From: Desulfuromonadaceae bacterium
Lineage (GTDB): Bacteria > Desulfobacterota > Desulfuromonadia > Geobacterales > Pseudopelobacteraceae
Length of the DNA stretch: 64,000 bases
Assembly (NCBI GenBank): GCA_028681335.1
Contig: JAQUIT010000003.1
Location: 226,632-290,631, forward strand
Direction of reading: 5' to 3'
In this document: in pieces, positions 17,246 through 25,722 of the stretch
How positions within the stretch are numbered: the first letter of the stretch is position 1
How the letters are laid out: each line of letters opens with the position of its first letter
The notes under the pieces: generated by a model
Database searches by the model: none
What the model was told of the DNA's origin: nothing
Seen by the model: the letters and a program-made list of their open reading frames with translations, nothing else
Translations under genes and position numbers: made by a program

Positions 17246-18205
17246 ATGAAACGAGACTTTCTTCTGTTTATCGGTTTTTCCGTGCTGGTCATGCTGGCCC
17301 CGCAGTATTTCAGGGGTGGCTACATGATGAATGTACTGGTGTTTGTCGGCATTAACACCATGCTGGCGATTGCGCTCAACCTCCTCCTCGGCTATGCCGG
17401 CCAGATATCCCTCGGCCACGCCGGCTTCTTCGGCCTCGGCGCCTACCTGTCCGGAATCATGACGACCACCTTCAGCCTGAACCCGTGGCTGGCAATGCCG
17501 CTTGCCGCTGTTGCGGTCGGCTCTCTCGCCTTTTTGATCGGTTTCCCGGTTCTGAAGCTCAAAGGGCATTACCTGGCCATGGCAACGCTTGGCCTCGGCA
17601 TAATTTTCTTCATTATCTTCAACGAGACCTACGAATGGACCGGCGGACCATCGGGTCTGTCCGGAATTCCCTATCTGGAGCTGGGCGGCATAAGTTTTAA
17701 TTCTGATGTTAAGAGCTACTATCTGATCTGGGGCTTTACCCTGGCGGTAATGCTCTTTGCTCTCAATCTGGCGAGCTCCCGGGTCGGCCGCGCCTTGCGC
17801 GCGGTCCACGATTCCGAGGTTGCAGCACAGGTTCTGGGGGTTAATGCCCGCCTCCTGAAGGTGCAGATTTTTGCCCTTTCCGCACTACTATCATCCATTG
17901 CCGGCAGTCTCTACGCCCACACCATGACGTTCATATCCCCAACGTCATTCGGCTTCAACTTCTCTATCGAACTGCTGACAATGGTGGTTATCGGCGGACT
18001 CGGCAGTATTTACGGCTCATTCCTCGGTGCTGCACTTCTTACCTTGCTCCCGGAAATTCTGCGCGGAGCCAATGATTACGACATAATCATCTACGGCGGC
18101 TTGTTGATGGTGATGGTGATGTACATGCCCGGTGGGCTTGTGCGCGGCATTCCCGCTCTGTTCAGAAAGCTTGCCGGGCGGAAGGGGGGTGTCGACCATG
18201 CTTGA
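17246..18205 (+). CDS. livM: Branched-chain amino acid ABC transporter permease LivM
   Basis: A 319-residue inner-membrane permease with the LivM signature LLLGYAGQISLGHAGFFGLG (residues about 47-66) and the ATPase-contact loop GRALRAVHDSEVAAQVLGVN. The start is taken at ATG 17246, five bases after the livH stop, as an earlier in-frame start lies inside livH. Its 3' end overlaps livG by eight bases. It pairs with LivH. Confidence 0.95.
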   Translation: MKRDFLLFIGFSVLVMLAPQYFRGGYMMNVLVFVGINTMLAIALNLLLGYAGQISLGHAGFFGLGAYLSGIMTTTFSLNPWLAMPLAAVAVGSLAFLIGFPVLKLKGHYLAMATLGLGIIFFIIFNETYEWTGGPSGLSGIPYLELGGISFNSDVKSYYLIWGFTLAVMLFALNLASSRVGRALRAVHDSEVAAQVLGVNARLLKVQIFALSALLSSIAGSLYAHTMTFISPTSFGFNFSIELLTMVVIGGLGSIYGSFLGAALLTLLPEILRGANDYDIIIYGGLLMVMVMYMPGGLVRGIPALFRKLAGRKGGVDHA

Positions 18206-18953
18206 GGTCTCCGGCATTACCCAGATCTTCGGCGGTGTCACCGCCCTTGACAACGTGTCCTTTTCCATTGCCAAGGGCAACATTACCGGCGTCATCGGTC
18301 CTAACGGCGCCGGCAAAACGACACTCTTTAATATTATTACCGGAATTTACAGCCAGACTGCAGGCACGGTTACGCTCGAGGGGAAGAATGTCAGTGGTTT
18401 TCCACCTGAACGTCTGGCCCGTCTTGCCATGGTGCGGACCTTTCAGAATATCGAACTGTTCGGCGGAATGACGGTATTGGAAAACGTCATGGTCGGCATG
18501 CACACCAGAAGCTCCAGCGGCCTGCTGGCCTGTGCACTCAAAATGCCCTGGACCATCTCCGAGGAACGGCGCATCCGCGACGGCGCCATGAAGTGGCTTG
18601 AATTTACCGGAATCGTGGATTTGGCCGATCATCTTGCCGGCAGTCTCCCGTTTGGAAAGGGGCGTCTTCTGGAGATAGCCCGGGCGCTGGCCGTTGAACC
18701 AAGAATTGTCCTCATGGATGAACCTGCGGCAGGACTTAACAGTCAGGAAACCCTCGGTCTGGCCCAGCTGATCAAGCGGATCAGGGATCTGGGGATTACC
18801 GTCGTGCTGGTGGAACACGATATGGAGCTGGTCATGGATATCTGTGACCGGATTGTGGTCCTCAATCTCGGCAGGAAGCTGGCTGAAGGAACCCCGCGCG
18901 AAATCCAGGAAAGCCCGGAAGTAATTTCTGCCTATCTAGGGGATGACGACTGA
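18198..18953 (+). CDS. livG: Branched-chain amino acid ABC transporter ATPase LivG
   Basis: A 251-residue ATPase. Walker A is GPNGAGKTTLFN, the segment RLARLAMVRTFQNIELF contains the Q loop, and Walker B is IVLMDEPAAGLN, with the H-loop VEHDM. The usual ABC signature serine-glycine is replaced by LPFGKGRLLEIARAL, a common LivG variant. The start at ATG 18198 overlaps livM and follows GGGGGG. The stop TGATG overlaps the livF start. Confidence 0.94.
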   Translation: MLEVSGITQIFGGVTALDNVSFSIAKGNITGVIGPNGAGKTTLFNIITGIYSQTAGTVTLEGKNVSGFPPERLARLAMVRTFQNIELFGGMTVLENVMVGMHTRSSSGLLACALKMPWTISEERRIRDGAMKWLEFTGIVDLADHLAGSLPFGKGRLLEIARALAVEPRIVLMDEPAAGLNSQETLGLAQLIKRIRDLGITVVLVEHDMELVMDICDRIVVLNLGRKLAEGTPREIQESPEVISAYLGDDD

Positions 18954-19696
18954 TGCTGCGTCTTAAAAATATCAATACCTACTACGGAAAAGTCCATGCG
19001 CTCAAGAACATCTCCCTGCATCTGGGGGAGGGTGAGATTGTGACGCTGATCGGTGCCAACGGCGCCGGTAAAACCACCATACTGAATACCATCTCAGGTG
19101 TCACGCCGGCCGCTGCCGGTGAAATCATGTTCTGCAAGGAAGTTGTCACCGCGCTTGCGCCGGACAAGGTTGTACAGCGCGGGATCTCCCAGGTGCCAGA
19201 AGGACGTCAGGTGTTCAAACCGCTCTCCGTCGAGGATAATCTTCAGCTGGGAGCGTATCTTCGTTATCGCAGCAGGGAAGGGAAGGCGGCCATCTACAAG
19301 GATATGGAGAAGGTGTTCACCCTGTTTCCGCGCCTTGAAGAGCGGCGCAAGCAGCTGGCAGGCACCATGTCAGGAGGCGAGCAGCAGATGCTTGCCATCG
19401 GGCGGGCGCTGATGGCCAATCCCAAGATGCTGCTCCTTGATGAGCCCTCGATGGGTCTTGCCCCGCTTGTTGTTCAGGAGATTTTTCGCGTGCTGGAGCG
19501 GCTGCGCCAGGAGAACGGCACGACAATCCTGCTCGTGGAGCAGAACGCCAAGGCGGCGCTCAAACTGGCTGACCGTGGCTATGTCCTTGAAACCGGCAAG
19601 GTGATCCTGGAAGGCCCGGCGGATGAACTGCTGGAGAACGCTGAAGTCAAGCGTGCCTATCTCGGTAAGGACAAGAAGGAAATGTGGGAACGATAA
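18953..19696 (+). CDS. livF: Branched-chain amino acid ABC transporter ATPase LivF
   Basis: A 247-residue ATPase: Walker A GANGAGKTTILN, ABC signature MSGGEQQMLAIGRALM, Walker B MLLLDEPSMGLAP, H-loop VEQNAK. It completes the LivHMGF transporter with one ATPase of each type. The ATG overlaps the livG stop by one base. It ends the transporter unit, 73 bases before hpnH. Confidence 0.95.
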   Translation: MLRLKNINTYYGKVHALKNISLHLGEGEIVTLIGANGAGKTTILNTISGVTPAAAGEIMFCKEVVTALAPDKVVQRGISQVPEGRQVFKPLSVEDNLQLGAYLRYRSREGKAAIYKDMEKVFTLFPRLEERRKQLAGTMSGGEQQMLAIGRALMANPKMLLLDEPSMGLAPLVVQEIFRVLERLRQENGTTILLVEQNAKAALKLADRGYVLETGKVILEGPADELLENAEVKRAYLGKDKKEMWER

Positions 19697-19769
19697 TAGT
19701 ATCACGCACACTGTTTCATATCTGACAAGTACCTATTACGCTGAGCTTGGTAATAAAGGGATTTGACTA

Positions 19770-20768
19770 ATGCGTTTTCCAATGCGACTCAATTACGACC
19801 TGACAAAATATATCATCAGCAACAAGATCAATAAGATTGAGAAGTACCCGCTTGTGCTGATGCTGGAGCCGACCCATCTCTGTAACCTGACCTGTTCCGG
19901 CTGTGGCAGAATCCGTGAATATGCCGATACCATCCAGGATATGATGACTCTGGAAGAGTGTCTGCAGTCGGTTGATGAATGTCCGGCACCGGTCGTCACG
20001 ATCACCGGTGGAGAGCCGTTCCTCTATCCGCACATACATGAACTTATTGCCGCGGTCCTGCAGAGAGGCAAGCACATCTACCTCTGCACCAATGGCATTC
20101 TGCTTGAAAATGCCCTTGAGCTCATGGAGCCCCACCCTAATTTCACCCTCAACATCCATGTTGATGGCCTCGAAGAAACCCACGACCGCATTCTGGAACG
20201 TAAAGGGGCCTTCAAAACTGCGATCGAGGCGATCAAGAAAGCCAAAGAGAAGGGATTTCGTGTCTGTACGAATACCACGATCTTTAATGATACCGATCTG
20301 GTTGAAATTGAGATGCTCTTTCGTCGTTTGGAGGAGATTGGCGTTGACGGCGTGCTCGTTGCGCCCGGCTTTGGTTATGAGGCGGTTGGTGAAAAACTTT
20401 TCCTTGCGCGCCGTGATATAGAGAAGAAATTTATCGATGTCTATGAGATGAGCAAAAAACATCGCTTCTTCTCTACACCGATGTACCTCCGTTTTCTCAA
20501 GGGTGAAAGGAAGCTGGATTGTACCCCGTGGGGTAATCCTACCCGTAATCCGCAAGGGTGGAAGGCGCCCTGTTACCTGATTACGGATGCCCACTATCCA
20601 ACATTTGCCGAGATGATGGCAAAGACGGAGTGGGAGAAGTACGGCGTGGGTAAAGATCCTCGTTGCGCCCAGTGTATGATGCATTGTGGCTTTGAGCCGA
20701 CCGTTGTCCAGGAAATCAGCAAGAGTTGGAAAGATATGCTGGAGATGCTGTTCTGGAACCTGACGTGA
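19770..20768 (+). CDS. hpnH: Adenosyl-hopene transferase HpnH, radical SAM
   Basis: A 332-residue radical-SAM protein of the HpnH family, which adds the 5'-deoxyadenosyl group to diploptene as the first step of extended hopanoid side-chain synthesis. The cluster motif is C38-x3-C42-x2-C45 (EPTHLCNLTCSGCGRI), followed by VTITGGEPFLYP and the SAM-binding strand FTLNIHVDG. A cysteine-containing C-terminal part (CAQCMMHCGFEP) is present. No other hopanoid genes lie in the window. Another HpnH-like radical SAM function cannot be excluded. A strong terminator lies about 180 bases downstream. Confidence 0.85.
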   Translation: MRFPMRLNYDLTKYIISNKINKIEKYPLVLMLEPTHLCNLTCSGCGRIREYADTIQDMMTLEECLQSVDECPAPVVTITGGEPFLYPHIHELIAAVLQRGKHIYLCTNGILLENALELMEPHPNFTLNIHVDGLEETHDRILERKGAFKTAIEAIKKAKEKGFRVCTNTTIFNDTDLVEIEMLFRRLEEIGVDGVLVAPGFGYEAVGEKLFLARRDIEKKFIDVYEMSKKHRFFSTPMYLRFLKGERKLDCTPWGNPTRNPQGWKAPCYLITDAHYPTFAEMMAKTEWEKYGVGKDPRCAQCMMHCGFEPTVVQEISKSWKDMLEMLFWNLT

Positions 20769-20950
20769 GGTTGTAGTGGGATTCTATGGAGTCATGCAAA
20801 GTTGTTATTATTAATGTAATGGTCGTTTTTTACTGTTACGGCGTGTTTTGACTGAATTGGACCGCTTTTCATCGACAGAGTCCATAAATTGTCCATATAA
20901 ATAACCTCTACCTTCGACCAGTTAAGTTGATTAAGCAGAGATACTACTGT

Positions 20951-20993
20951 AGAAAACGCCCCCATTTCGTATAACGAGATGGGGGCGTTTTCT
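20951..20993 (+). terminator. Strong hairpin terminator
   Basis: AGAAAACGCCCCCAT pairs with ATGGGGGCGTTTTCT, and the inner TTCGT/ACGAG bases also pair. It ends transcription from the hpnH side before the hcp promoter. Confidence 0.85.
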
Positions 20994-21145
20994 ATCCGCT
21001 TTCATAGTCTTGAACTTTTGCCGACTGCCGGCACAATCAACTGCACCATGTAACTGGTCTTTGTTTTATCGATTTGTACGAAGAAACCTGCTGCATCACT
21101 GTCCCGATCTCAATCTGGGTTATTCTACAGTGAAATATGTGTTTT

Positions 21146-21185
21146 TTGACATGCGTCAAGTAAAACGGCAAATAGCTGGTATATT
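21146..21185 (+). promoter_or_regulatory. FNR/HcpR-like site and promoter of hcp
   Basis: TTGACATGCGTCAA (21146-21159) is a perfect TTGAC-N4-GTCAA palindrome. A -10 candidate TATATT lies at 21180-21185, which puts the palindrome centre at about -40, a class II activator position. The form fits CRP/FNR-family regulators of nitrosative stress (HcpR) as I recall them for deltaproteobacteria. The regulator gene is not in the window. Confidence 0.65.
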
Positions 21186-21246
21186 GTCTATTTAAGAACA
21201 ATATAAACGCATCACTAAAGATGGCATTTATCAAGGAGGATTCACC

Positions 21247-22848
21247 ATGAGTATGTTTTGTAACCAGTGTGAACAGGCGGCAAACGGAACAGGCTGTAAT
21301 ATTTCCGGCGTCTGCGGCAAGAAACCTGATGTTGCTGCCCTGCAGGATCACCTGTTGTACGGATTGAAATCCCTTGCTCTCTATGCCGACAGGATTGGCC
21401 GTGATGCCGTGATTGACCGCTTTACGATTGAGGCGCTCTTTACCACTGTCACCAACGTGGATTTTGATCCTGAAGCCATCGGCACAATGATTCAAACCTG
21501 CTACCAGTTGAAGGAAAAGGCCAGGGCTACTTGTGGTACCGTTGTCTCCGGACCCGTTGCTGATTGGAAACCTGCCGCCGATCTGGCTGGCATGGTTGCT
21601 CAGGCAGAACAGTACGGTATCAGCAAGCAGCACGTAAATGCAGATATCCTCTCCGTAATTGAAATTTTGATGTACGGCCTGAAAGGGATGTCAGCCTATA
21701 TGGATCACGCCATGATCCTCGGCAAAACTAACGACGACGTCATGGCCTTTTTCCAGAAAGCACTGGCTGCCACTACTGATCCTAACCTCGGTCTGATGGA
21801 TTTTGTCGGCCTCTGTATGGAGTGCGGCAAGCAGAACCTGACCACAATGGGCCTTCTTGATGCTGCTCACAATGAAACCTACGGCGCACCGGTACCAACA
21901 CCGGTAAACCTTGGTACCAGAGCAGGCAAAGGAATTCTGGTTACCGGCCACGATTTGAAAATGCTGGAAGAGTTGCTGAAGCAGACCGAGGGCAAAGGAA
22001 TCAACATCTACACCCACGGTGAAATGTTACCCGCTCACGGTTACCCCGGCCTCAAAAAGTACCCTCACCTGGTAGCAAACTTCGGCGGCGCATGGCAGGA
22101 TCAGGCCAAGGAATTTCCCCACTTCCCCGGCGCTATCATCTTCAACACCAACTGTATCCAGAGGCCAAATGAATCCTATATGGATCGTCTCTATAGCTGG
22201 GGATTGGTGCAGTGGCCAGGCGTCAAGCATGTTGAAGGGTGGGATTTTACTGAAGTAATCAACAAAGCGCTGGAATGCCCGAGTCTGCCGGAGAATCCGG
22301 GCCAGGAAATCCTGACCGGTTTTGGCCACAGCGCCGTACTGGGTGTGGCCGACAAGATTATTGCTGCAGTCAAGGGTGGTCAGCTCAAGCATTTCTTCCT
22401 GGTAGGCGGCTGCGACGGAGCCAAATCAGGGCGTAACTACTACACCGAATTTGCCGAAAAAGTACCTCAGGACTGCGTCATTCTGACCCTGGCCTGCGGT
22501 AAGTACCGCTTCAACAAGCTTGAATTTGGCGATATCGGCGGAATCCCCCGTCTGTTGGATGTGGGTCAGTGCAACGATGCCTACAGCGCCATCCAGATTG
22601 CAGTGGCCCTGGCCGGTGCTTTTGAATGCGGCGTCAACGACCTGCCGCTTTCGATGATCCTTTCCTGGTACGAACAGAAGGCGGTAGTTATCCTCCTGAC
22701 CCTGCTCTCGCTGGGTATCAAGAACATCCGTCTGGGACCAACTTTGCCGGCTTTCATCACACCGACCGTGCTTGGCTTCCTGGTAGAGAACTTCAATATC
22801 ATGCCGATCACCACAGCTGAAGAAGATCTCAAGGCAATCCTGGGGTAG
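21247..22848 (+). CDS. hcp: Hydroxylamine reductase / hybrid cluster protein
   Basis: A 533-residue Hcp. The N-terminal cysteines C5-x2-C8-x8-C17-x5-C23 (CNQCEQ...GVC) bind a cubane cluster, close to the anaerobe type. Downstream ligands of the hybrid Fe-S-O cluster lie in the segments GHDLKMLEE, NTNCIQRPNESY and TLACGKYRFNKLEFG. The enzyme reduces hydroxylamine or nitric oxide in the cytoplasm and protects against nitrosative stress. AAGGAGG precedes the ATG. It is monocistronic, with an FNR/HcpR-like site upstream and its own terminator; no hcr reductase gene adjoins. Confidence 0.97.
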   Translation: MSMFCNQCEQAANGTGCNISGVCGKKPDVAALQDHLLYGLKSLALYADRIGRDAVIDRFTIEALFTTVTNVDFDPEAIGTMIQTCYQLKEKARATCGTVVSGPVADWKPAADLAGMVAQAEQYGISKQHVNADILSVIEILMYGLKGMSAYMDHAMILGKTNDDVMAFFQKALAATTDPNLGLMDFVGLCMECGKQNLTTMGLLDAAHNETYGAPVPTPVNLGTRAGKGILVTGHDLKMLEELLKQTEGKGINIYTHGEMLPAHGYPGLKKYPHLVANFGGAWQDQAKEFPHFPGAIIFNTNCIQRPNESYMDRLYSWGLVQWPGVKHVEGWDFTEVINKALECPSLPENPGQEILTGFGHSAVLGVADKIIAAVKGGQLKHFFLVGGCDGAKSGRNYYTEFAEKVPQDCVILTLACGKYRFNKLEFGDIGGIPRLLDVGQCNDAYSAIQIAVALAGAFECGVNDLPLSMILSWYEQKAVVILLTLLSLGIKNIRLGPTLPAFITPTVLGFLVENFNIMPITTAEEDLKAILG

Positions 22849-22879
22849 GGTTCCGCTTATAAATTTTGCACTGAACCGG

Positions 22880-22914
22880 ACAGGAGGTGGGATTGTTCCC
22901 ACCTCCTGTTTTTG
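22880..22914 (+). terminator. Terminator of hcp
   Basis: ACAGGAGGTGGGA and TCCCACCTCCTGT are perfect inverted arms around TTGT, followed by TTTTG. Confidence 0.9.
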
Positions 22915-22983
22915 ATTTTATCACCATTTTGCTATGGCCCGACAGGTTCTCAAATCTTTGATTTTCATGCTTTTATCGTACAT

Positions 22984-23026
22984 TTGACCTGGGTCAAGGA
23001 CGTGATGTCTTTGTTCGCGATATACA
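22984..23026 (+). promoter_or_regulatory. FNR/HcpR-like site and promoter of nrfHA
   Basis: TTGACCTGGGTCAA (22984-22997) is a perfect palindrome of the same type as the hcp site. TATACA (23021-23026) is a plausible -10 box, which puts the site centre at about -41.5. This suggests co-regulation of nitrite reductase with hcp. Confidence 0.7.
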
Positions 23027-23124
23027 GTCAAACAGGTAGAGGAAACTATTACGCGGGGAGAGGGGAACGGCGGAAATGAGTGCAATTAAGAGGGACAGAT
23101 TTTTATCGGAAAGGGGGAGAATGG

Positions 23125-23589
23125 ATGAAATCATTTCTGAGTGGCCAAGGTCTGAAAGTAGCCGCACTAGTTGTTGTCGTACTGGCACTATGTGCGGCAT
23201 TTCTGTTGTTTGGACCACCACAACTGCTGGCAACGTCTGAGTCACCTGGCTTTTGCGCCAGCTGTCACGTCATGGAGAGCGAACACACCGCTTTCATGCA
23301 TTCCGGCGCACATAGGCGCAACAAGTGCGTTGACTGTCACCTGCCTGGCGACAATGTTGCCTGGCACTACATCTGGAAATCCATCGATGGCATGAAAGAT
23401 GTTCTGTTTTTTTATTCCGGGCACGTGCCGGAGCGGATTACGCTTTCCGAACATGGCGCCAAGGTTGTAAAGGCCAACTGTATCCGTTGCCACAGTGAAT
23501 TGGTGTCACAGATGGATACCTCACGCAACTGCTGGAGTTGTCACCGCCGCATTACGCACACCGGTGCCGGCAGCATCGAAACACTCTAA
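23125..23589 (+). CDS. nrfH: Cytochrome c nitrite reductase small subunit NrfH
   Basis: A 154-residue membrane-anchored tetrahaem cytochrome c of the NapC/NirT family, starting at ATG 23125 behind GGGGGAGA. One membrane helix (about 10-30) precedes four CxxCH haem sites at residues 44-48, 68-72, 119-123 and 136-140. It oxidises menaquinol and passes electrons to NrfA on the outer face of the inner membrane. nrfA follows after 36 bases. Confidence 0.95.
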   Translation: MKSFLSGQGLKVAALVVVVLALCAAFLLFGPPQLLATSESPGFCASCHVMESEHTAFMHSGAHRRNKCVDCHLPGDNVAWHYIWKSIDGMKDVLFFYSGHVPERITLSEHGAKVVKANCIRCHSELVSQMDTSRNCWSCHRRITHTGAGSIETL

Positions 23590-23625
23590 CCCAAACCCAA
23601 ACCACATCACCCAGGAGGACCTGAT

Positions 23626-25074
23626 ATGAAGATTAAACTGATTGCAACCCTTATGACCGCCGCACTGTGCGGTTTTATGACAACAGCCTGTTCACCGCCA
23701 AAAGCTGAAATGGTCAAGGGTGCACAGATCCCTGACGGCACCGTCGATCCGGCGGTATGGGGCAAGGCATACCCGGCCGAGTATGAAGGCTGGAAGAAGA
23801 CCGCTGAAGCAACCCCCGTCGGCAAGAGTAAATACAAGAAAGGAAACGATGGCGGCGAAACCTTCGACAAGTTGTCTGAATACCCATTTATGGCATTGTT
23901 ATTTAACGGGTGGGGCTTCGGTGTTGAATACAACGAGCCTCGTGGCCATCTTCACATGTTGACGGATCAGTCAGTGGCAGATCCTTCACGAGTCGGAGCC
24001 GGCGGCGTCTGCCTGACCTGCAAGACCCCCTATGCCCCGGTGCTGGCAGAGAAGCATGGTCTGGATTACTTCTCCAAACCGTACAAAGAAGTGCTCGCCA
24101 TGATTCCCAAAGAGAATCAGGAACTTGGTGTCGCCTGCATTGACTGCCATAACAACAGGGATATGACGCTCAAGATCTCTCGCGGTTTTACCCTTGGCAA
24201 AGGGCTGAAAAAGCTTGGAGTTGACCAGGCCAAGTTGACCAATCAGGAGATGAGGACGGCTGTTTGTGCTCAATGTCACGTAACATACAGTATTGTCAAG
24301 AGCCCTGAGATGAAATCGCAGGATGTCTTCTTCCCGTGGGATGAAAGCAAATGGGGTAAGATCTCCATCGAGAACATCATCAAAAAGATCCGCAGTGACA
24401 AGTCCTACGCTGAATGGAAACAGTCCGTGACCGGATTCAAGTTGGCTTTTATCCGTCATCCGGAGTTTGAAATGTTCTCCAACAACAGTGTTCATTGGAT
24501 GGCCGGTGCCTCCTGCGTCGACTGCCATATGCCTTATACCAAAGTCGGCAGCCAGAAAATATCCGACCATCGTATCATGAGCCCGATGAAAAACGATTTC
24601 AAAGCCTGCCAGCAGTGTCATGCCGAGTCCGCAGAGTGGCTGAAAAATCAGGTTATTGCCATTCAGGATCGAGCGGCTTCCCAGTACATCCGTTCCGGCT
24701 ATTCGCTGGCTACGGTGGCAAAACTGTTTGAACTGACCCACAAAGAGCAGGCCGCGGGCAAACAGATTGACCAGGAACTGTACGACCTGGCCAAGGACCA
24801 CTACGAAGAAGGCTTCTATCGCAACCTCTTCTTCGGCGCCGAAAACTCTGTCGGTTTCCACAACCCCACCGAAGCGATGCGTATTCTGGGTGATGCCACC
24901 ATGCATGCCGGCAAGGCTGAAGCCTTACTGCGTCAGGCGTTGGCCAAAGCAGGAGTAAACGTTCCGGTCAAGATTGATCTGGAACTGTCAAAGTACACGA
25001 ATAACCGTGGTCTCAAAAAACTGATGTTCAATCCGAAGCAGGAGCTGAAAGATCCGTTTGGGTCCAAGCCGTAG
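23626..25074 (+). CDS. nrfA: Cytochrome c nitrite reductase catalytic subunit NrfA
   Basis: A 482-residue pentahaem cytochrome that reduces nitrite to ammonium with six electrons in the periplasm. The catalytic haem has the lysine-ligated motif CLTCK (129-133); four CxxCH motifs follow at 171-175, 214-218, 297-301 and 328-332. The N-terminus is a signal peptide; a cysteine at residue 22 (MTTACSPP) may be lipid-modified, although the lipobox is atypical. Its position next to nrfH, the shared promoter and the hcp gene point to ammonifying nitrite respiration and detoxification. Confidence 0.97.
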   Translation: MKIKLIATLMTAALCGFMTTACSPPKAEMVKGAQIPDGTVDPAVWGKAYPAEYEGWKKTAEATPVGKSKYKKGNDGGETFDKLSEYPFMALLFNGWGFGVEYNEPRGHLHMLTDQSVADPSRVGAGGVCLTCKTPYAPVLAEKHGLDYFSKPYKEVLAMIPKENQELGVACIDCHNNRDMTLKISRGFTLGKGLKKLGVDQAKLTNQEMRTAVCAQCHVTYSIVKSPEMKSQDVFFPWDESKWGKISIENIIKKIRSDKSYAEWKQSVTGFKLAFIRHPEFEMFSNNSVHWMAGASCVDCHMPYTKVGSQKISDHRIMSPMKNDFKACQQCHAESAEWLKNQVIAIQDRAASQYIRSGYSLATVAKLFELTHKEQAAGKQIDQELYDLAKDHYEEGFYRNLFFGAENSVGFHNPTEAMRILGDATMHAGKAEALLRQALAKAGVNVPVKIDLELSKYTNNRGLKKLMFNPKQELKDPFGSKP

Positions 25075-25089
25075 CAGAGAAATACCGAC

Positions 25090-25128
25090 CAAGGGGGTGT
25101 CAGCATCAGGCTGTCACCCCCTTGTTTT
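25090..25128 (+). terminator. Terminator of nrfHA
   Basis: CAAGGGGGTG pairs with CACCCCCTTG, followed by TTTT. Confidence 0.85.
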
Positions 25129-25161
25129 CATGCCCGTAGAATAGTCATTATGGAGATGAAA

Positions 25162-25296
25162 ATGATCACCACCAGCGAACTTGCAGTAACTATCACGATT
25201 TGGGTGTTAACGGCTGCCGGGACCTTCTTTGGCACTCGAGCCGTTTTGCGCCGCAGAAAACAGAGGCGTACGCATACTAAACAACAGCAACACTAA
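25162..25296 (+). CDS. Small single-pass membrane protein, 44 residues
   Basis: A short gene starting at ATG 25162, six bases after GGAG; in-frame ATGs at 25150 and 25156 are less well placed. The product has one hydrophobic segment (about 6-26: LAVTITIWVLTAAGTFFGT) and a strongly basic tail (RRRKQRRTHTK). It lies between the nrfA terminator and a RIC remnant. The function is unknown; size and shape fit small membrane proteins that modulate larger partners. Confidence 0.5.
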   Translation: MITTSELAVTITIWVLTAAGTFFGTRAVLRRRKQRRTHTKQQQH

Positions 25297-25369
25297 ATGC
25301 TCAATGATACTTATAAGAGATCTTCAGAACACACCTGAACAGATTGTAAAAATATATATGGTAGTATAG

Positions 25370-25639
25370 TTGTGTACTACATCCGGTAATACGCCGGAGT
25401 TGAAGGATCAGGAAATAATTCTGGAATCCTTCATCGAGCTTCAGCGTGAACATGAAAAGATTGGTAACGCAGTCGCAGTGTACAACATCCGCTACCTATC
25501 ACATGAATATGCAATACCTAACGACGTCTGCAATACCTTCATGGTTACGTATCAGAAGCTTAAAGAGTTCGAGGAGGACCTTCACACACATGCCCGCTTG
25601 GAGAACAATAGCCTCTTTCCGAAAGCTGCTTTGCTTTGA
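25370..25639 (+). pseudogene. RIC (YtfE/ScdA) di-iron repair protein, C-terminal remnant
   Basis: An 89-codon frame opening at TTG. Residues about 20-89 match the last helices of the RIC haemerythrin-like domain, with the ligand motifs EHEKIGN and HTHARLENNSLFPKA. Intact RIC proteins are about 220 residues; the N-terminal ScdA domain and the first ligand helices are missing. RIC repairs iron-sulphur centres after nitric oxide damage, fitting the nrf/hcp context. It is probably a 5'-truncated gene; a functional half-domain is less likely, since two ligand helices are lost. Confidence 0.65.
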
Positions 25640-25722
25640 ATCAGATACATTGACGTAACAACACACGTTGAAATTATCCACGTTGTGCGACTTCTGTATG
25701 CTTGAATGCAGAAAGGAAACTC

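Larger units (their letters stand above)
20769..21246. other. Intergenic region between hpnH and hcp
   Basis: It contains a strong terminator (20951-20993) and the hcp regulatory region (21146-21185). The 180 bases between the hpnH stop and the terminator hold no recognisable gene; they could be a long 3' end or a small RNA, which I cannot decide. Confidence 0.5.
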
